A DNA stretch of 39,593 nucleotides from Ruminococcus sp. Its GTDB lineage: Bacteria; Bacillota; Clostridia; Oscillospirales; Ruminococcaceae. Shown piece by piece: positions 1 to 8,112 of this stretch. The stretch is from NCBI GenBank assembly GCA_015066845.1, contig SVNO01000014.1, positions 1 through 39,593 of the forward strand, read 5' to 3'. A program made the translations under genes and the position numbers. Every line of letters starts with the position of its first letter. Position 1 is the first letter of the stretch. Under the pieces are notes generated by a model. The model was given only the letters and a program-made list of their open reading frames with translations, made no database searches and had not been told where the DNA came from.

Positions 1-262
1 AGTTTCGGTCACTTCGGTGGTCGTTTCCTCGGAAGTTTCGGTCACTTCGGTGGTCGTTTCCTCGGAAGTTTCGGTCACTTCCGTGGTCGTTTCCTCAGAA
101 GTTTCGGTCACTTCGGTGGTCGTTTCCTCGGAAGTTTCGGTCACTTCGGTGGTCGTTTCCTCAGAAGTTTCAGTCATTTCCGTGGTCGTTTCCTCGGAAG
201 TTTCGGTCACTTCGGTGGTCGTTTCCTCAGAAGTTTCGGTCACTTCGGTGGTCGTTTCCACA
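1..262 (-). repeat. 33-bp in-frame tandem repeat (TTTEVTETSEE stalk)
   Basis: Seven complete 33-bp units start at 1, 34, 67, 100, 133, 166 and 199, with an eighth, partly diverged unit from 232. Units differ at only a few positions (for example cggtgg/ccgtgg and ctcgga/ctcaga). The period is a multiple of three, so copy-number change would keep the frame. The array continues off the left edge. Confidence 0.95.
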
Positions 263-1605
263 GTTGTTGTTTCCTTCGGTGTGGTTTCAGTGGAAACAGG
301 TGCAGAGAATGCGTAGGTTCTGTACAGATGATAGTACACATCACCGCTGCCATCTGCGAGCAGGTTCATCGGGAGGGAGATCTCCAGCGTTTTCGCAGTG
401 GATGCAAGCGTCATGCCGTCCTCATATGCAGCAAGTCCGGTCAGTTCCGCATCGCCAAGAGCCTTGGCAGCAGCGGCAAGCTTTGCAAGACCATCCGCAT
501 TGTCCGCATAATATGCCTTCACTGCGTCAGATTCTGCGTCCTCAAGTGTACCGGTAATGTATGCAACGCCGTTGCTCAGGGAGATGGAAACATTGGTCAG
601 GCTGTCAAGGATTGCAGCGATTTCCTGCACATCCAGACGCAGAGAACCGCCCTCCGGAACGACATTTGTGTTAATCTGTGCCATCAGTGAATTCCAGCTG
701 TTTTCCATCAGCACTGCCACGGTCTGTGCAGATGCCGGAATGCGCTGTGCATAATCCGGATAGGACTGCTCAAGCTGGGAGAGTGCGTCTGCGAGGGTTG
801 CGCCGGACACGTTCACAGTCTGTTCGGACAGTGTGAGTCTGCCGAATGCAGCGTAGCTTTCCAGCTGGCTGCGGCAGTCGCTCATGATGGCAGCGAAATC
901 CTCTGCAAATGCCTGTGCACCTGTCGGGATGGATGCTTCCACATAAGCAGCATAGGCATCGAGCTGTCCGAGCAGGTAGTCGAACAGATTGTTTTCGCCT
1001 ACAAGCTTGTAAGTGCCGTCCGCTGTTTCAAATCCATAGGAAATATGCACTGTATTGCTTGTCATAACATCATCGCAGTCACAGGTGATGGTTGCGCGGC
1101 AGGTATCGTTTAACACTGCATTCGTATCCAGTGTGATTCCATAGCTCTCTGCAAGCTCCTGCGTCAGCTGTGTAAGCGTCACGCCGTTTTCATTGGTGAT
1201 TGCATCTGCAAGGGATGCAAGCTCTGCACTGATTACGAACTTGTTTTCTGCATATTCCAGAGTCTCGTTGGAAGCTGCTGCGAACATTGCCTCAAGGCAG
1301 GGCGCATAGCTGCCGGAATTTGCCAGAATTTCTGCATAAACAATGTCAAGGTCCATCGGGCAGGTAGTGGGGGAGCAGTACCACAGTCCGGTGCTCACGA
1401 GCATGTTCCAATTGCTGTGGTAGTCAGATTCGCGGATTTTGATAAAATCCTCGGTGTCCATTTCAATGAGGATGGGGGAGGATTCTGTCAGTTCAGCGGC
1501 ATTGGCATTCAATGCGACAGCATCAGTTGTCGGGAGGGATACGGGCGCAACAGCAATTGGGAGAGCTGCGGCTGCGGCAATCATTTTCATAAATCTCTGT
1601 TTCAT
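1..1605 (-). CDS. Secreted repeat-stalk protein, partial (C-terminus beyond window)
   Basis: The frame is open from the ATG at 1605 to the left edge (535 codons, no stop), so the C-terminus is missing. Residues 1 to about 36 form a signal peptide: a basic start (MKQRFMK), an Ala-rich core, and a likely cleavage near NANA/AE. Residues about 40-435 are a mixed, mostly helical domain that I do not recognise; it holds a few Cys residues (CSPTTCP, CDCDD). From about residue 440 the protein becomes a Thr/Glu-rich stalk of 11-residue repeats, TTTEVTETSEE, at least seven copies and continuing off the edge. Such stalks usually space a domain from the cell wall or link to a dockerin or sorting signal; neither is visible. 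The ribosome site is weak (AAGTGAG, about 5 nt upstream). A surface or extracellular role is inferred from the signal peptide and stalk only. Confidence 0.85.
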   Translation of the reverse strand, partial: MKQRFMKMIAAAAALPIAVAPVSLPTTDAVALNANAAELTESSPILIEMDTEDFIKIRESDYHSNWNMLVSTGLWYCSPTTCPMDLDIVYAEILANSGSYAPCLEAMFAAASNETLEYAENKFVISAELASLADAITNENGVTLTQLTQELAESYGITLDTNAVLNDTCRATITCDCDDVMTSNTVHISYGFETADGTYKLVGENNLFDYLLGQLDAYAAYVEASIPTGAQAFAEDFAAIMSDCRSQLESYAAFGRLTLSEQTVNVSGATLADALSQLEQSYPDYAQRIPASAQTVAVLMENSWNSLMAQINTNVVPEGGSLRLDVQEIAAILDSLTNVSISLSNGVAYITGTLEDAESDAVKAYYADNADGLAKLAAAAKALGDAELTGLAAYEDGMTLASTAKTLEISLPMNLLADGSGDVYYHLYRTYAFSAPVSTETTPKETTTVETTTEVTETSEETTTEVTETSEETTTEMTETSEETTTEVTETSEETTTEVTETSEETTTEVTETSEETTTEVTETSEETTTEVTET

Positions 1606-1682
1606 AAGCTCACTTCTTTCATAAGTCTGTACCCATGCAGCCCACTGCTGCTTCGGTCTATAGTCATATTCTACCAGTTCTA

Positions 1683-1720
1683 TCTTAAAAGAGTCTTAAA
1701 TTAGATTAAAAATTCTTTAA
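1683..1720 (-). promoter_or_regulatory. Phased direct repeats upstream of the stalk-protein gene
   Basis: TCTTAAA occurs at 1683-1689 and again at 1694-1700, exactly 11 bp apart, followed by weaker matches (ATTAAAA at 1705, TCTTTAA at 1714). On the coding (minus) strand they read TTTAAGA. They lie just upstream of a possible -10 (TAGAAT near 1670) that has no good -35. Two heptamers on one helix face are typical of sites for OmpR/PhoB-family activators; that assignment is inference. Confidence 0.35.
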
Positions 1721-1759
1721 GGAAAGGATTTAAGGAACATTGAGTTTTTGGAATAAAAT

Positions 1760-1784
1760 GAACCAGTGGAAAACCCACTGGTTC
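1760..1784 (-). terminator. Rho-independent terminator after the tail-fibre-like gene
   Basis: A perfect 10-bp stem (GAACCAGTGG / CCACTGGTTC, 5-nt loop), followed on the minus strand by ATTTTATT. It lies about 50 nt after the stop codon at 1833. Confidence 0.8.
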
Positions 1785-1832
1785 ATGCATCCTATCAAAA
1801 ACTGCCCGAATCAGCCGCCCCCTAAACTTCAA

Positions 1833-2906
1833 TTATTCATTGGAGTTTACAGGAACAGCATCAGAAACAGACATTGTACTCATATCCACCGGAACTCGCT
1901 GAATGCCGTTGTGACAGTAAATAGACGCGTGTCCGGCAATCATATACACGCCGTAATCCGTGCCGATCTGGTTATAATGTGAGCCGGTTTCCAGTCTTGC
2001 AATATTCTGTACGACAGAATCTTCCGCAATGGTACAGTCCTTTGTAACCGCCTCCGCATTGCCGAACAGATACATACATGCCGCATTGGCTGCAGGGGAG
2101 TTGGTGCGGAATGTGGTGCTGACAACATGGGCTCTTGAACAACCGCGCACCTCGATATTATTACCGAAATTCAGGCTTTCTTCTGCCTGTCCGAATACAA
2201 CGCCGCTGCAATAGAGCGTAGAACCGAACGCCATGCGGATAACACCATAACTTGCTGCTGTGTGGTTGTGATTGCCCAGCATGTTCAGATTCTGCAAGCT
2301 CAGTGCAGTATTCTGGAGGTGCAGATTGCTCGTTGAGGATGTCTGCTCAAACGTGATGGTATTGCTGTTGACACCGTTCACCTGCTGACCGGTAATGGAT
2401 ACGGTCGCATTGCGCAGATAGATGGACGGAATCGTCACATTCAGATTCGCCGCCAGTGTAATGCTCAGATAACAGCCCGGATTTTCAGCCGCAAACTGTA
2501 ATGCCTGCCGCACCTGTTCCTCGGTCGCTGCATTCAGAGTGCGAATCATGTTTTTGGTATTGTACTGCAAATCCGCAATATTTTCCGCATTTGTCGTTAC
2601 ATCATTCTGGACATTGCCCACCAGCACGTCCACCTGCTGCATCGTGTAGAAATTCTCAGGGTCTAAACCATTCTCACCCCCTTCCCCGATATTATCGAAA
2701 TTTACAGGCTTCCATTCTCTGCTGTTGCTCAGTCGATAGCAAGAACCGCCGCCCTCAAGTACATAGAGCTTGCTGCCTGCCTCCCAGTTCGGATGCTCCG
2801 CAGGGGAGGGGATATCCTCTTGCGTGTCGCAGGTGATTTCTGCATAATAGGTGAATACCCCGTCCACATAACGTGCATGTTCCAGTACGTTTTCATTGAA
2901 TGCCAT
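1833..2906 (-). CDS. Phage tail-fibre-like beta-helix protein
   Basis: A 357-residue protein with no signal peptide. Residues 1-75 resemble the small N-terminal module of phage tail or baseplate proteins (PNWEAGSKLYVLEGG, then CYRLSNSREWKPV). Residues about 85-120 look like a helical or coiled-coil linker (VDVLVGNVQNDVTTNAENIAD). From about 145 on, a repetitive Asn/Thr/Ser-rich beta pattern (ISITGQQ, LHLQNTALSLQNLNMLG) suggests a right-handed beta-helix. Start at 2906 is set by AAGGAGG about 9 nt upstream. It has its own promoter, leader stem-loop and terminator, and no phage gene adjoins it. The domain reading is based on pattern, not alignment. It could be a domesticated receptor-binding protein or a relic of a lost prophage; its function is unknown. 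Confidence 0.75.
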   Translation of the reverse strand: MAFNENVLEHARYVDGVFTYYAEITCDTQEDIPSPAEHPNWEAGSKLYVLEGGGSCYRLSNSREWKPVNFDNIGEGGENGLDPENFYTMQQVDVLVGNVQNDVTTNAENIADLQYNTKNMIRTLNAATEEQVRQALQFAAENPGCYLSITLAANLNVTIPSIYLRNATVSITGQQVNGVNSNTITFEQTSSTSNLHLQNTALSLQNLNMLGNHNHTAASYGVIRMAFGSTLYCSGVVFGQAEESLNFGNNIEVRGCSRAHVVSTTFRTNSPAANAACMYLFGNAEAVTKDCTIAEDSVVQNIARLETGSHYNQIGTDYGVYMIAGHASIYCHNGIQRVPVDMSTMSVSDAVPVNSNE

Positions 2907-2948
2907 AATAAATCCTCCTTGTGTCGCCTTTTACTACCCATATCCATT

Positions 2949-2988
2949 ATAGAGGGCATATGCAAAAAAGAAACATATGTTCCTCTAT
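2949..2988 (-). other. Leader stem-loop of the tail-fibre-like gene
   Basis: ATAGAGG plus CATATG (2949-2962) pairs with CATATG plus CCTCTAT (2974-2988), with small internal mismatches and an 11-nt loop. By the promoter at 2995-3023 it would form at the very 5' end of the transcript, where such hairpins often stabilise mRNA. Confidence 0.55.
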
Positions 2989-2994
2989 CTATTT

Positions 2995-3023
2995 ATTCTA
3001 CCATAGAAATCAGGATTTGTCAA
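2995..3023 (-). promoter_or_regulatory. Sigma-A promoter of the tail-fibre-like gene
   Basis: On the minus strand, TTGACA (3018-3023), 17-nt spacer, TAGAAT (2995-3000). Confidence 0.8.
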
Positions 3024-3059
3024 GGGGTTTATGGAAAATTTTTCTTTACGAAATAAGAA

Positions 3060-3083
3060 ATGACCGGACATGCATCCGGTCAT
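3060..3083 (-). terminator. Terminator of the ribose operon
   Basis: The stem ATGACCGGA / TCCGGTCAT with a 6-nt loop lies directly after the rbsK stop codon and is followed on the minus strand by TTTCTTATTTC. Confidence 0.8.
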
Positions 3084-3089
3084 TCACTA

Positions 3090-3980
3090 CTATTCAGCCT
3101 TCAGTGCTTCCTCAACCTCCGCACGATAGGGGATGGACTGCACTGCACCATTTCTTGTCACGGCAATGGACGAAGCCTTTGCACTCATGCGCAGGATGTC
3201 CGGTACTGCCATGCCGTCAATCAGACCGGCAAGGAAATAACCCGTGAACGTGTCGCCGGCTGCGGTGGTATCCACTGCCTGTACCTTGAAAATAGGCTGC
3301 GCATAACGTTCGCCCTTGTGCGCATACACTGCGCCATCCTTGCCAAGCGTCAGGACAATTCTTGCCTCCGGATACAATTCCTGCAATTTGTCCAGAATTG
3401 CCTCTGGCTGTGTTTCACCTGTAATCTGTCCGCCCTCAATTTCATTGAGCAGGAAAATGCTGATTTTCGTCAGGTCGCAAGCATTGAGCTTGTCATCGAA
3501 CGGGGAGGGGTTGAGTGCGATCTGCATTCCCTTTTCGTATGCCTTGTCGATGATATATGGCAGGAGATTTACCTCATTTTGCAGCAGCAGAATGTCGTCC
3601 TTTTCAAAATTCGCCAGAACCTCATCCACAAATTCTTCTGTCAGGCATTGATTTGCGCCGCCGTAGAGCAGGATGCAGTTCTGTGCATTCTTATCCACCT
3701 GAATGATGGTGTGTCCTGTCTTTTCGTTGATTTTGCGAATATAATCGGAATTGACACCATATTCCCTGCAAGCCTCCAGAAATACCGTGCCGTCCCTGCC
3801 GATCATGCCGCTGTGGTAGACCTCTGCGCCTGCCTTTGCCACTGCCATGGACTGGTTGATGCCCTTGCCGCCGAGGTAAATGTTCATGCTGCCCGTGGTC
3901 AGGGTTTCGCCGGGCTGTACAATGTGGTCAACACTGTACACATGGTCAATATTCATTGAGCCGATGGTTAATACTTTCAT
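3090..3980 (-). CDS. rbsK: Ribokinase
   Basis: Phosphorylates D-ribose at O5 with ATP in the cytoplasm, feeding the pentose phosphate pathway. The pfkB/ribokinase fold is clear: N-terminal VLTIGSMNIDHV, substrate motif GGKGINQSMAVAKAG near residues 38-52, and the C-terminal signature DTTAAGDTFTGYFLAGL, in which the second Asp is the family's catalytic base. Length of 296 residues fits. I start it at 3980 (MKVLTIGSMNID) because GGAGG lies 8 nt upstream; the frame remains open 14 codons further upstream but without a ribosome site. It is last in the rbsDACBK order and separated from rbsB by a strong hairpin, so it may be made at lower level than RbsB. Confidence 0.93.
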   Translation of the reverse strand: MKVLTIGSMNIDHVYSVDHIVQPGETLTTGSMNIYLGGKGINQSMAVAKAGAEVYHSGMIGRDGTVFLEACREYGVNSDYIRKINEKTGHTIIQVDKNAQNCILLYGGANQCLTEEFVDEVLANFEKDDILLLQNEVNLLPYIIDKAYEKGMQIALNPSPFDDKLNACDLTKISIFLLNEIEGGQITGETQPEAILDKLQELYPEARIVLTLGKDGAVYAHKGERYAQPIFKVQAVDTTAAGDTFTGYFLAGLIDGMAVPDILRMSAKASSIAVTRNGAVQSIPYRAEVEEALKAE

Positions 3981-4004
3981 TTCAATCGTTCCTCCATGCT
4001 TGGT

Positions 4005-4035
4005 AAAAACCCTGCCCTGCAAATGCAGAGCAGGG
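4005..4035 (-). terminator. Intercistronic hairpin/attenuator between rbsB and rbsK
   Basis: CCCTGC (4010-4015) and CTGCA (4017-4021) pair with TGCAG (4024-4028) and GCAGGG (4030-4035), with one mismatch. On the minus strand the hairpin is followed by TTTTT (4009-4005). It begins 8 nt after the rbsB stop and ends about 25 nt before the rbsK start. It may partly end transcription or stabilise the upstream rbsB message. Confidence 0.7.
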
Positions 4036-4042
4036 CTTGGAA

Positions 4043-4981
4043 TTATGCGTTGTCCTTGGTCACCAGTGTTACTTCTACAGGGATGGACTTTTCAACAGTT
4101 TCGCCATTCATCAGGCGAATCGCAGTTTTAACGGATGTTGCACCGATAAGGTCGGGCTGCTGTGCGATGGTTGCGCCCATTTTGCCGTCCTTGATGGATG
4201 CGATCGCGTCATCAGTCGCGTCAAAGCCAACGACCAGAATGTTCTTACGGGATGCGGCAATTGCCTCCATTGCGCCGAGTGCCATTTCGTCATTTGCTGC
4301 GAAAACTGCCTTGATGTCGCCGTTAGCCTGAAGCATGTTCTCCATTACAGTCATGCCCTTGGTTCTGTCAAAGTCTGCCGGCTGGCTTGCAACAACTTCG
4401 AGCTTTTCGTCTGCGATGTTGTGGAAGCCCGTGCCTCTGTCGATGGCTGCGGATGCACCGCTTGTACCCTGCAGCTCAGCAACCTTTGCGCCTTCACCAA
4501 CCATGTCCACGATGTACTGTGTTGCAAGCTCTGCACCGAGTACATTGTCCGATGCGATCTGGCAGTCAATGTCTACGCCGTTTACCACACGGTCAGCGGA
4601 AATCACCTTCACGCCCTTGTTCACTGCGTCCTGAACTACGGAAGAAACCGTGTCGGAGTCTACGGGATTGACGATCAGAACGCTGACATTCTTTGCAATC
4701 AGGTCCTCAATATCGCTGACCTGCTTTGCGGAGTCGTCACCTGCGTCTACAACAACGAGCTGTACGCCGTTTTCTGTTGCAGCAGCCTTTGCACCCTCAA
4801 CGAGCGTTACAAAGAACGGGTTGTTCTGTGTGGATACGGACAGACCAATTGAGCCATTGCCCGTGTAATCGGAAGCTGCGCCGTTGTTTTCACCGTCAAT
4901 GGTAATCAGCGCACAACCGGATGAAAATGCCAGAGTTGCAGCACTTACAAAAAGTGCAAATAATTTCTTAATGGATTTCAT
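4043..4981 (-). CDS. rbsB: Ribose ABC transporter substrate-binding lipoprotein
   Basis: Extracellular sugar-binding protein of the periplasmic-binding-protein 4 family (ribose/galactose type). The signal sequence MKSIKKLFALFV ends in a lipobox (LAFSSGC), so it should be a membrane-anchored lipoprotein, as expected for a Gram-positive. The mature part has the family landmarks GLSVSTQNNPFFVTLVEGAKAAA, a DAGDDSAKQVSDIEDLI stretch, NPVDSDTV, and AANDEMALGAMEAI followed by VVGFDATDD. Start at 4981 is set by AGGAGG 7 nt upstream rather than the ATG 11 codons earlier. Ribose is inferred from the neighbouring rbsD and rbsK. Confidence 0.92.
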   Translation of the reverse strand: MKSIKKLFALFVSAATLAFSSGCALITIDGENNGAASDYTGNGSIGLSVSTQNNPFFVTLVEGAKAAATENGVQLVVVDAGDDSAKQVSDIEDLIAKNVSVLIVNPVDSDTVSSVVQDAVNKGVKVISADRVVNGVDIDCQIASDNVLGAELATQYIVDMVGEGAKVAELQGTSGASAAIDRGTGFHNIADEKLEVVASQPADFDRTKGMTVMENMLQANGDIKAVFAANDEMALGAMEAIAASRKNILVVGFDATDDAIASIKDGKMGATIAQQPDLIGATSVKTAIRLMNGETVEKSIPVEVTLVTKDNA

Positions 4982-5015
4982 GGAATTACCTCCTGTGTTG
5001 GAAATATGAGTCAAA

Positions 5016-5999
5016 TCATCTCTTGCGGTCGGACAGAACAGCTACGAGAATTACCGCTGCCTTGATAACATCCTGATAGTAGGTGGAAACTTCGAGCAGG
5101 TTCATACCGTTGTTGAGTACTGCAATAATGAGAACGCCTGCGATGGTGCCGGTAATCTTACCACGGCCGCCGGACATGGATGTACCACCCAGAGCAACCG
5201 CTGCGATAGCGTCCAGTTCATAGCCATCACCGAGTGTGGGCTGTGCGGAGTCCAGACGGGAAATCAGAATCAGACCTGTGAGGGCTGCCATAAAGCCGGA
5301 AATTGCGTATACGATAATCTTTGTCAGGGAGATGTTAACACCCACGAGCTTTGCGCACTTTGCATTGCTGCCGGTTGCGTAAATCTTACGGCCGAATGTT
5401 GTCTTGTTCAGTACGAAGAAGAACACGAGCAGTGCAAAGATGAGCAGGATTGCCGGAATCGGAATGTTGCAGAAATTACCCTTACCAATGAGCTTGAACG
5501 GGAAGGAGCTGCTGCCGTTTGCTTCAAGGGACTTTGCAATGTTGGAAATCGGCTTACCATCGGTGAGAATCATGGCAAGACCTCTGTAGGCTGTCATGGT
5601 GATCAGGGTTGCGATGAACGGCTGGAGTCTGCCCTTGGTAACCAGCAGACCGCTGATAACGCCAAGGAGTGTGCCGGCTACCAGTGCGATGAGCATTGCC
5701 GGAATTGCGGGCATACCCTGCATAATCAGCTTTGCGCAGATAACTGCACTCAGCGCGAGTGTTGAACCAACGGACAGGTCAATGCCGTCAGAGAGGATAA
5801 CGCATGTCATACCGAATGCAATCAGACCATTGAACGTTGCCTGACGCAGCAGGTTCAGAAAGTTTCCAGTGGTTCGGAATTCGGGGCTGATAATACTGAT
5901 GACAATGACCAGCAGCACAAGCGCGATAAACGCGCCGTATTCACCTAAGTATGAAGTCCAGCTCTTTTTGTTGAGCGATTTTGTTGCTGTATTTCCCAT
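5016..5999 (-). CDS. rbsC: Ribose ABC transporter permease
   Basis: Polytopic inner-membrane subunit (327 residues, many hydrophobic segments) of the BPD_transp_2/RbsC family. It contains FNGLIAFGMTCVILSDGIDLSVGS near the N-terminus, typical of ribose/xylose permeases, and the conserved ALGGTSMSGGRGKITGTIAG loop towards the C-terminus. The start overlaps the rbsA stop by one base (TAATG), and AGGAGG lies 9 nt upstream, so translation is coupled to rbsA. The stop is 34 nt before the rbsB start. Confidence 0.95.
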   Translation of the reverse strand: MGNTATKSLNKKSWTSYLGEYGAFIALVLLVIVISIISPEFRTTGNFLNLLRQATFNGLIAFGMTCVILSDGIDLSVGSTLALSAVICAKLIMQGMPAIPAMLIALVAGTLLGVISGLLVTKGRLQPFIATLITMTAYRGLAMILTDGKPISNIAKSLEANGSSSFPFKLIGKGNFCNIPIPAILLIFALLVFFFVLNKTTFGRKIYATGSNAKCAKLVGVNISLTKIIVYAISGFMAALTGLILISRLDSAQPTLGDGYELDAIAAVALGGTSMSGGRGKITGTIAGVLIIAVLNNGMNLLEVSTYYQDVIKAAVILVAVLSDRKR

Positions 6000-7486
6000 T
6001 ACAATGTACCTCCTGTAGCTAATGTCATGACCTTTTCCTGATCTGCCTGTGCGGCATCAATGATGCCCGTTACCTTGCCTTCATGAACAACCATGATGCG
6101 GTCGCTCATGCCCAGTACCTCCGGAAGTTCGGAGGAAACCATGATAATGGCAACGCCCTTTGCCGCCAGATCATTGATTACATTATAGATTTCTTTCTTT
6201 GCGCCGATATCCACGCCGCGTGTCGGTTCGTCCAGAATCAGAACCTTGGGATCTGTGTAAACCCATTTTGCAATGACAACCTTCTGCTGGTTACCGCCGG
6301 AGAGGTTGCTGCACTCATGCTCAGGGCCGAAGCACTTGATATGGAATTCTTCAATTCCCTTTTTCACAAGCTCCTTGCCCTTTGCCTTGGACAGTACGGA
6401 TCTGCTCGAAACCTTGCCCAGATTTGCAAGCTCAATATTTTCCGCAATGCTCTTTTCCAGCAGCAGACCTTCCGTTTTTCTGTCCTCCGTGATAAACCCG
6501 ATACCGGCATTGATAGCATCACGGGCACATCTGATTTCCATTGCCTCGCCGTTAATCAGCACTCTGCCGCTGTCGTAGGGGAGATTGCCGAAAATGGCGT
6601 GCATAATCTCCGTGCGTCCTGCGCCCATCAGACCGGAAACGCCCAGAACTTCGCCGGCATGAACGCGGAAATTGACATTCTCGAACACCTTGTTCTTCGT
6701 CAGATTCTCCACACACAGCACCTCGTCACCGATTTTCACACCTTCGCGCTTAGGGTAACGTTCGCCGATTTCTCTGCCGATCATCATGCGGACAATATCG
6801 TCCATGTTGATGTCCTTGATATTTTCCGTACCAACATAGGAACCGTCGCGCAGAATGGTGATTCTGTCGCAAAGCTCGAAGATTTCTTCCATTCTGTGGG
6901 AAATGTATACGATGGAAACGCCTTTCTTACGCAGGTCCTTAATCAGGCGGAACAGACCTTCTGTTTCACTCTGCGTCAGGGCAGCGGTCGGCTCGTCCAT
7001 AATCAGCACCTTTGCGTCCACCATCAGAGCCTTGCAGATTTCAACCATCTGCTGCTGACCAACGGACAGGTCGGACATTACCGCGTTAATCGGGATATTC
7101 ACGCCCATTTTGTCCATGACTTCCTGCGCCTTTTTGCGCATTGCCTTGCGGTCACAGATACCGAATGCCTTGGTAATTTCCTTACCCATGAACAGGTTTT
7201 CCTCAACTGTCAGGTCAAAGAGCACGTTCAATTCCTGATAGATAAAGACAATGCCTGCTTTTTCCGCTTCCTGCGGTGATTTATAGACAACTTCCTTACC
7301 GTCCACGAGGACTGTGCCAGCGTCACGGGTATAAACACCGGTGAGAATTTTCATCAGTGTGGATTTACCGGCACCATTCTCACCCATGAGCGCGTGGACT
7401 TCACCGTCCTTCAGAAGGAATCCGGCATCCTTGAGCACCTGATTTGAGCCGAAGGCTTTATTGATTCCTTTCATTTCAATGTTCAT
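5999..7486 (-). CDS. rbsA: Ribose ABC transporter ATPase (double ABC cassette)
   Basis: A 495-residue protein with two nucleotide-binding domains, as in RbsA/MglA/XylG. Domain 1 has Walker A GENGAGKST (residues 35-43), signature LSVGQQQ and Walker B VLIMDEPTAAL. Domain 2 has signature LSGGNQQKVVIAKW and Walker B VLILDEPTRGVD, while its P-loop is degenerate (SGLMGAGRTE), the usual asymmetry of this family. It powers ribose import with RbsB and RbsC. Its ribosome site (GGAGAGGTG) lies in the short gap after rbsD. Confidence 0.95.
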   Translation of the reverse strand: MNIEMKGINKAFGSNQVLKDAGFLLKDGEVHALMGENGAGKSTLMKILTGVYTRDAGTVLVDGKEVVYKSPQEAEKAGIVFIYQELNVLFDLTVEENLFMGKEITKAFGICDRKAMRKKAQEVMDKMGVNIPINAVMSDLSVGQQQMVEICKALMVDAKVLIMDEPTAALTQSETEGLFRLIKDLRKKGVSIVYISHRMEEIFELCDRITILRDGSYVGTENIKDINMDDIVRMMIGREIGERYPKREGVKIGDEVLCVENLTKNKVFENVNFRVHAGEVLGVSGLMGAGRTEIMHAIFGNLPYDSGRVLINGEAMEIRCARDAINAGIGFITEDRKTEGLLLEKSIAENIELANLGKVSSRSVLSKAKGKELVKKGIEEFHIKCFGPEHECSNLSGGNQQKVVIAKWVYTDPKVLILDEPTRGVDIGAKKEIYNVINDLAAKGVAIIMVSSELPEVLGMSDRIMVVHEGKVTGIIDAAQADQEKVMTLATGGTL

Positions 7487-7503
7487 ACGTTCACCTCTCC
7501 TTA

Positions 7504-7908
7504 CTATGCAAAAATACAGCCAGCCTGCAGAATGATATTCGCATACGGGGTGGTTTCGCCCGTCCGGATTACTGCCTTACAGGTTTTTGTGCATTCTTTT
7601 AATGCAGCATGGCTGATGAATGTCATCTCCGGTGCTTCATCTGCGAACAAGGCTTTGACCTGTTCCAGAATTTCGGGATTCTGGGTTTTGATTTCTTCTG
7701 CGAGAATGATTTTTTCAATTTTCATGTCCTGTGCAATGATTGTGAGTGTTTGCATGAATGTTGGGATGCCAAAGGCGAGTGCAAGATCAATGCGTTCTGT
7801 TTCATCCGGAATCGGAAGTCCGCAGTCGCCAACGGCAATCTGGTCGGTGTGTCCGAGATAAGACAACACTCGTGAGATGTCGCTGTTCAGAATGCCTTGC
7901 TTCTTCAT
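7504..7908 (-). CDS. rbsD: D-ribose pyranase
   Basis: Interconverts the pyranose and furanose forms of ribose, supplying the form used by ribokinase. The 134-residue length is typical. Landmarks: MKKQGILNSDISRVLSYLGHTD with the family's catalytic His in LGHTD, GDCGLPIP, and the C-terminal RTGETTPYANIIL. It is the first gene of the operon, with AAGGAGG 9 nt upstream and a consensus promoter about 60 nt upstream. The gap to rbsA is 17 nt. Confidence 0.95.
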   Translation of the reverse strand: MKKQGILNSDISRVLSYLGHTDQIAVGDCGLPIPDETERIDLALAFGIPTFMQTLTIIAQDMKIEKIILAEEIKTQNPEILEQVKALFADEAPEMTFISHAALKECTKTCKAVIRTGETTPYANIILQAGCIFA

Positions 7909-7964
7909 TTGTCTGTTCCTCCTTTATTAGATTTGTTTCGACAATTTCTGCAATTGCTTTATAT

Positions 7965-7993
7965 ATTATATCATTTTTCACCAACTTTGTCAA
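7965..7993 (-). promoter_or_regulatory. Promoter of the rbsDACBK operon
   Basis: On the minus strand, TTGACA (7988-7993), 17-nt spacer, TATAAT (7965-7970). A perfect consensus promoter, which suggests control by repression; no rbsR is present nearby. Confidence 0.9.
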
Positions 7994-8030
7994 TGATTTT
8001 TGTGCAATGTATAGAAATTGTAAATTCAAC

Positions 8031-8065
8031 TTTTTGTAAACGGGAGAGTGTTAACACTTTACAAA
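8031..8065. promoter_or_regulatory. Palindrome upstream of the rbs promoter (possible operator)
   Basis: AGTGTTAACACT at 8047-8058 is a perfect 12-bp palindrome, nested between TTTGTAAA (8033-8040) and TTTACAAA (8058-8065), an outer inverted repeat. It lies 40-70 bp upstream of the -35 box. The protein that binds is unknown. Confidence 0.4.
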
Positions 8066-8112
8066 GGTGAAAAAAAGGTAAAAACATCGAAGGGAGGAGG
8101 CTGTATAGAAAA

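Noticed and set aside
1-262. Regular 33-bp repeats that resemble a CRISPR array
   Set aside because: Units are contiguous without spacers and are in frame with a secreted protein.
17-316. Plus-strand frame of VVVSSEVSVTS repeats
   Set aside because: Antisense shadow of the minus-strand Thr/Glu stalk; no ribosome site.
6083-7279. Long plus-strand open frame (about 400 codons) opposite rbsA
   Set aside because: Antisense to a clear double-ABC ATPase, no family features and no ribosome site; the same holds for frames at 3060-3959 and 4037-4852.
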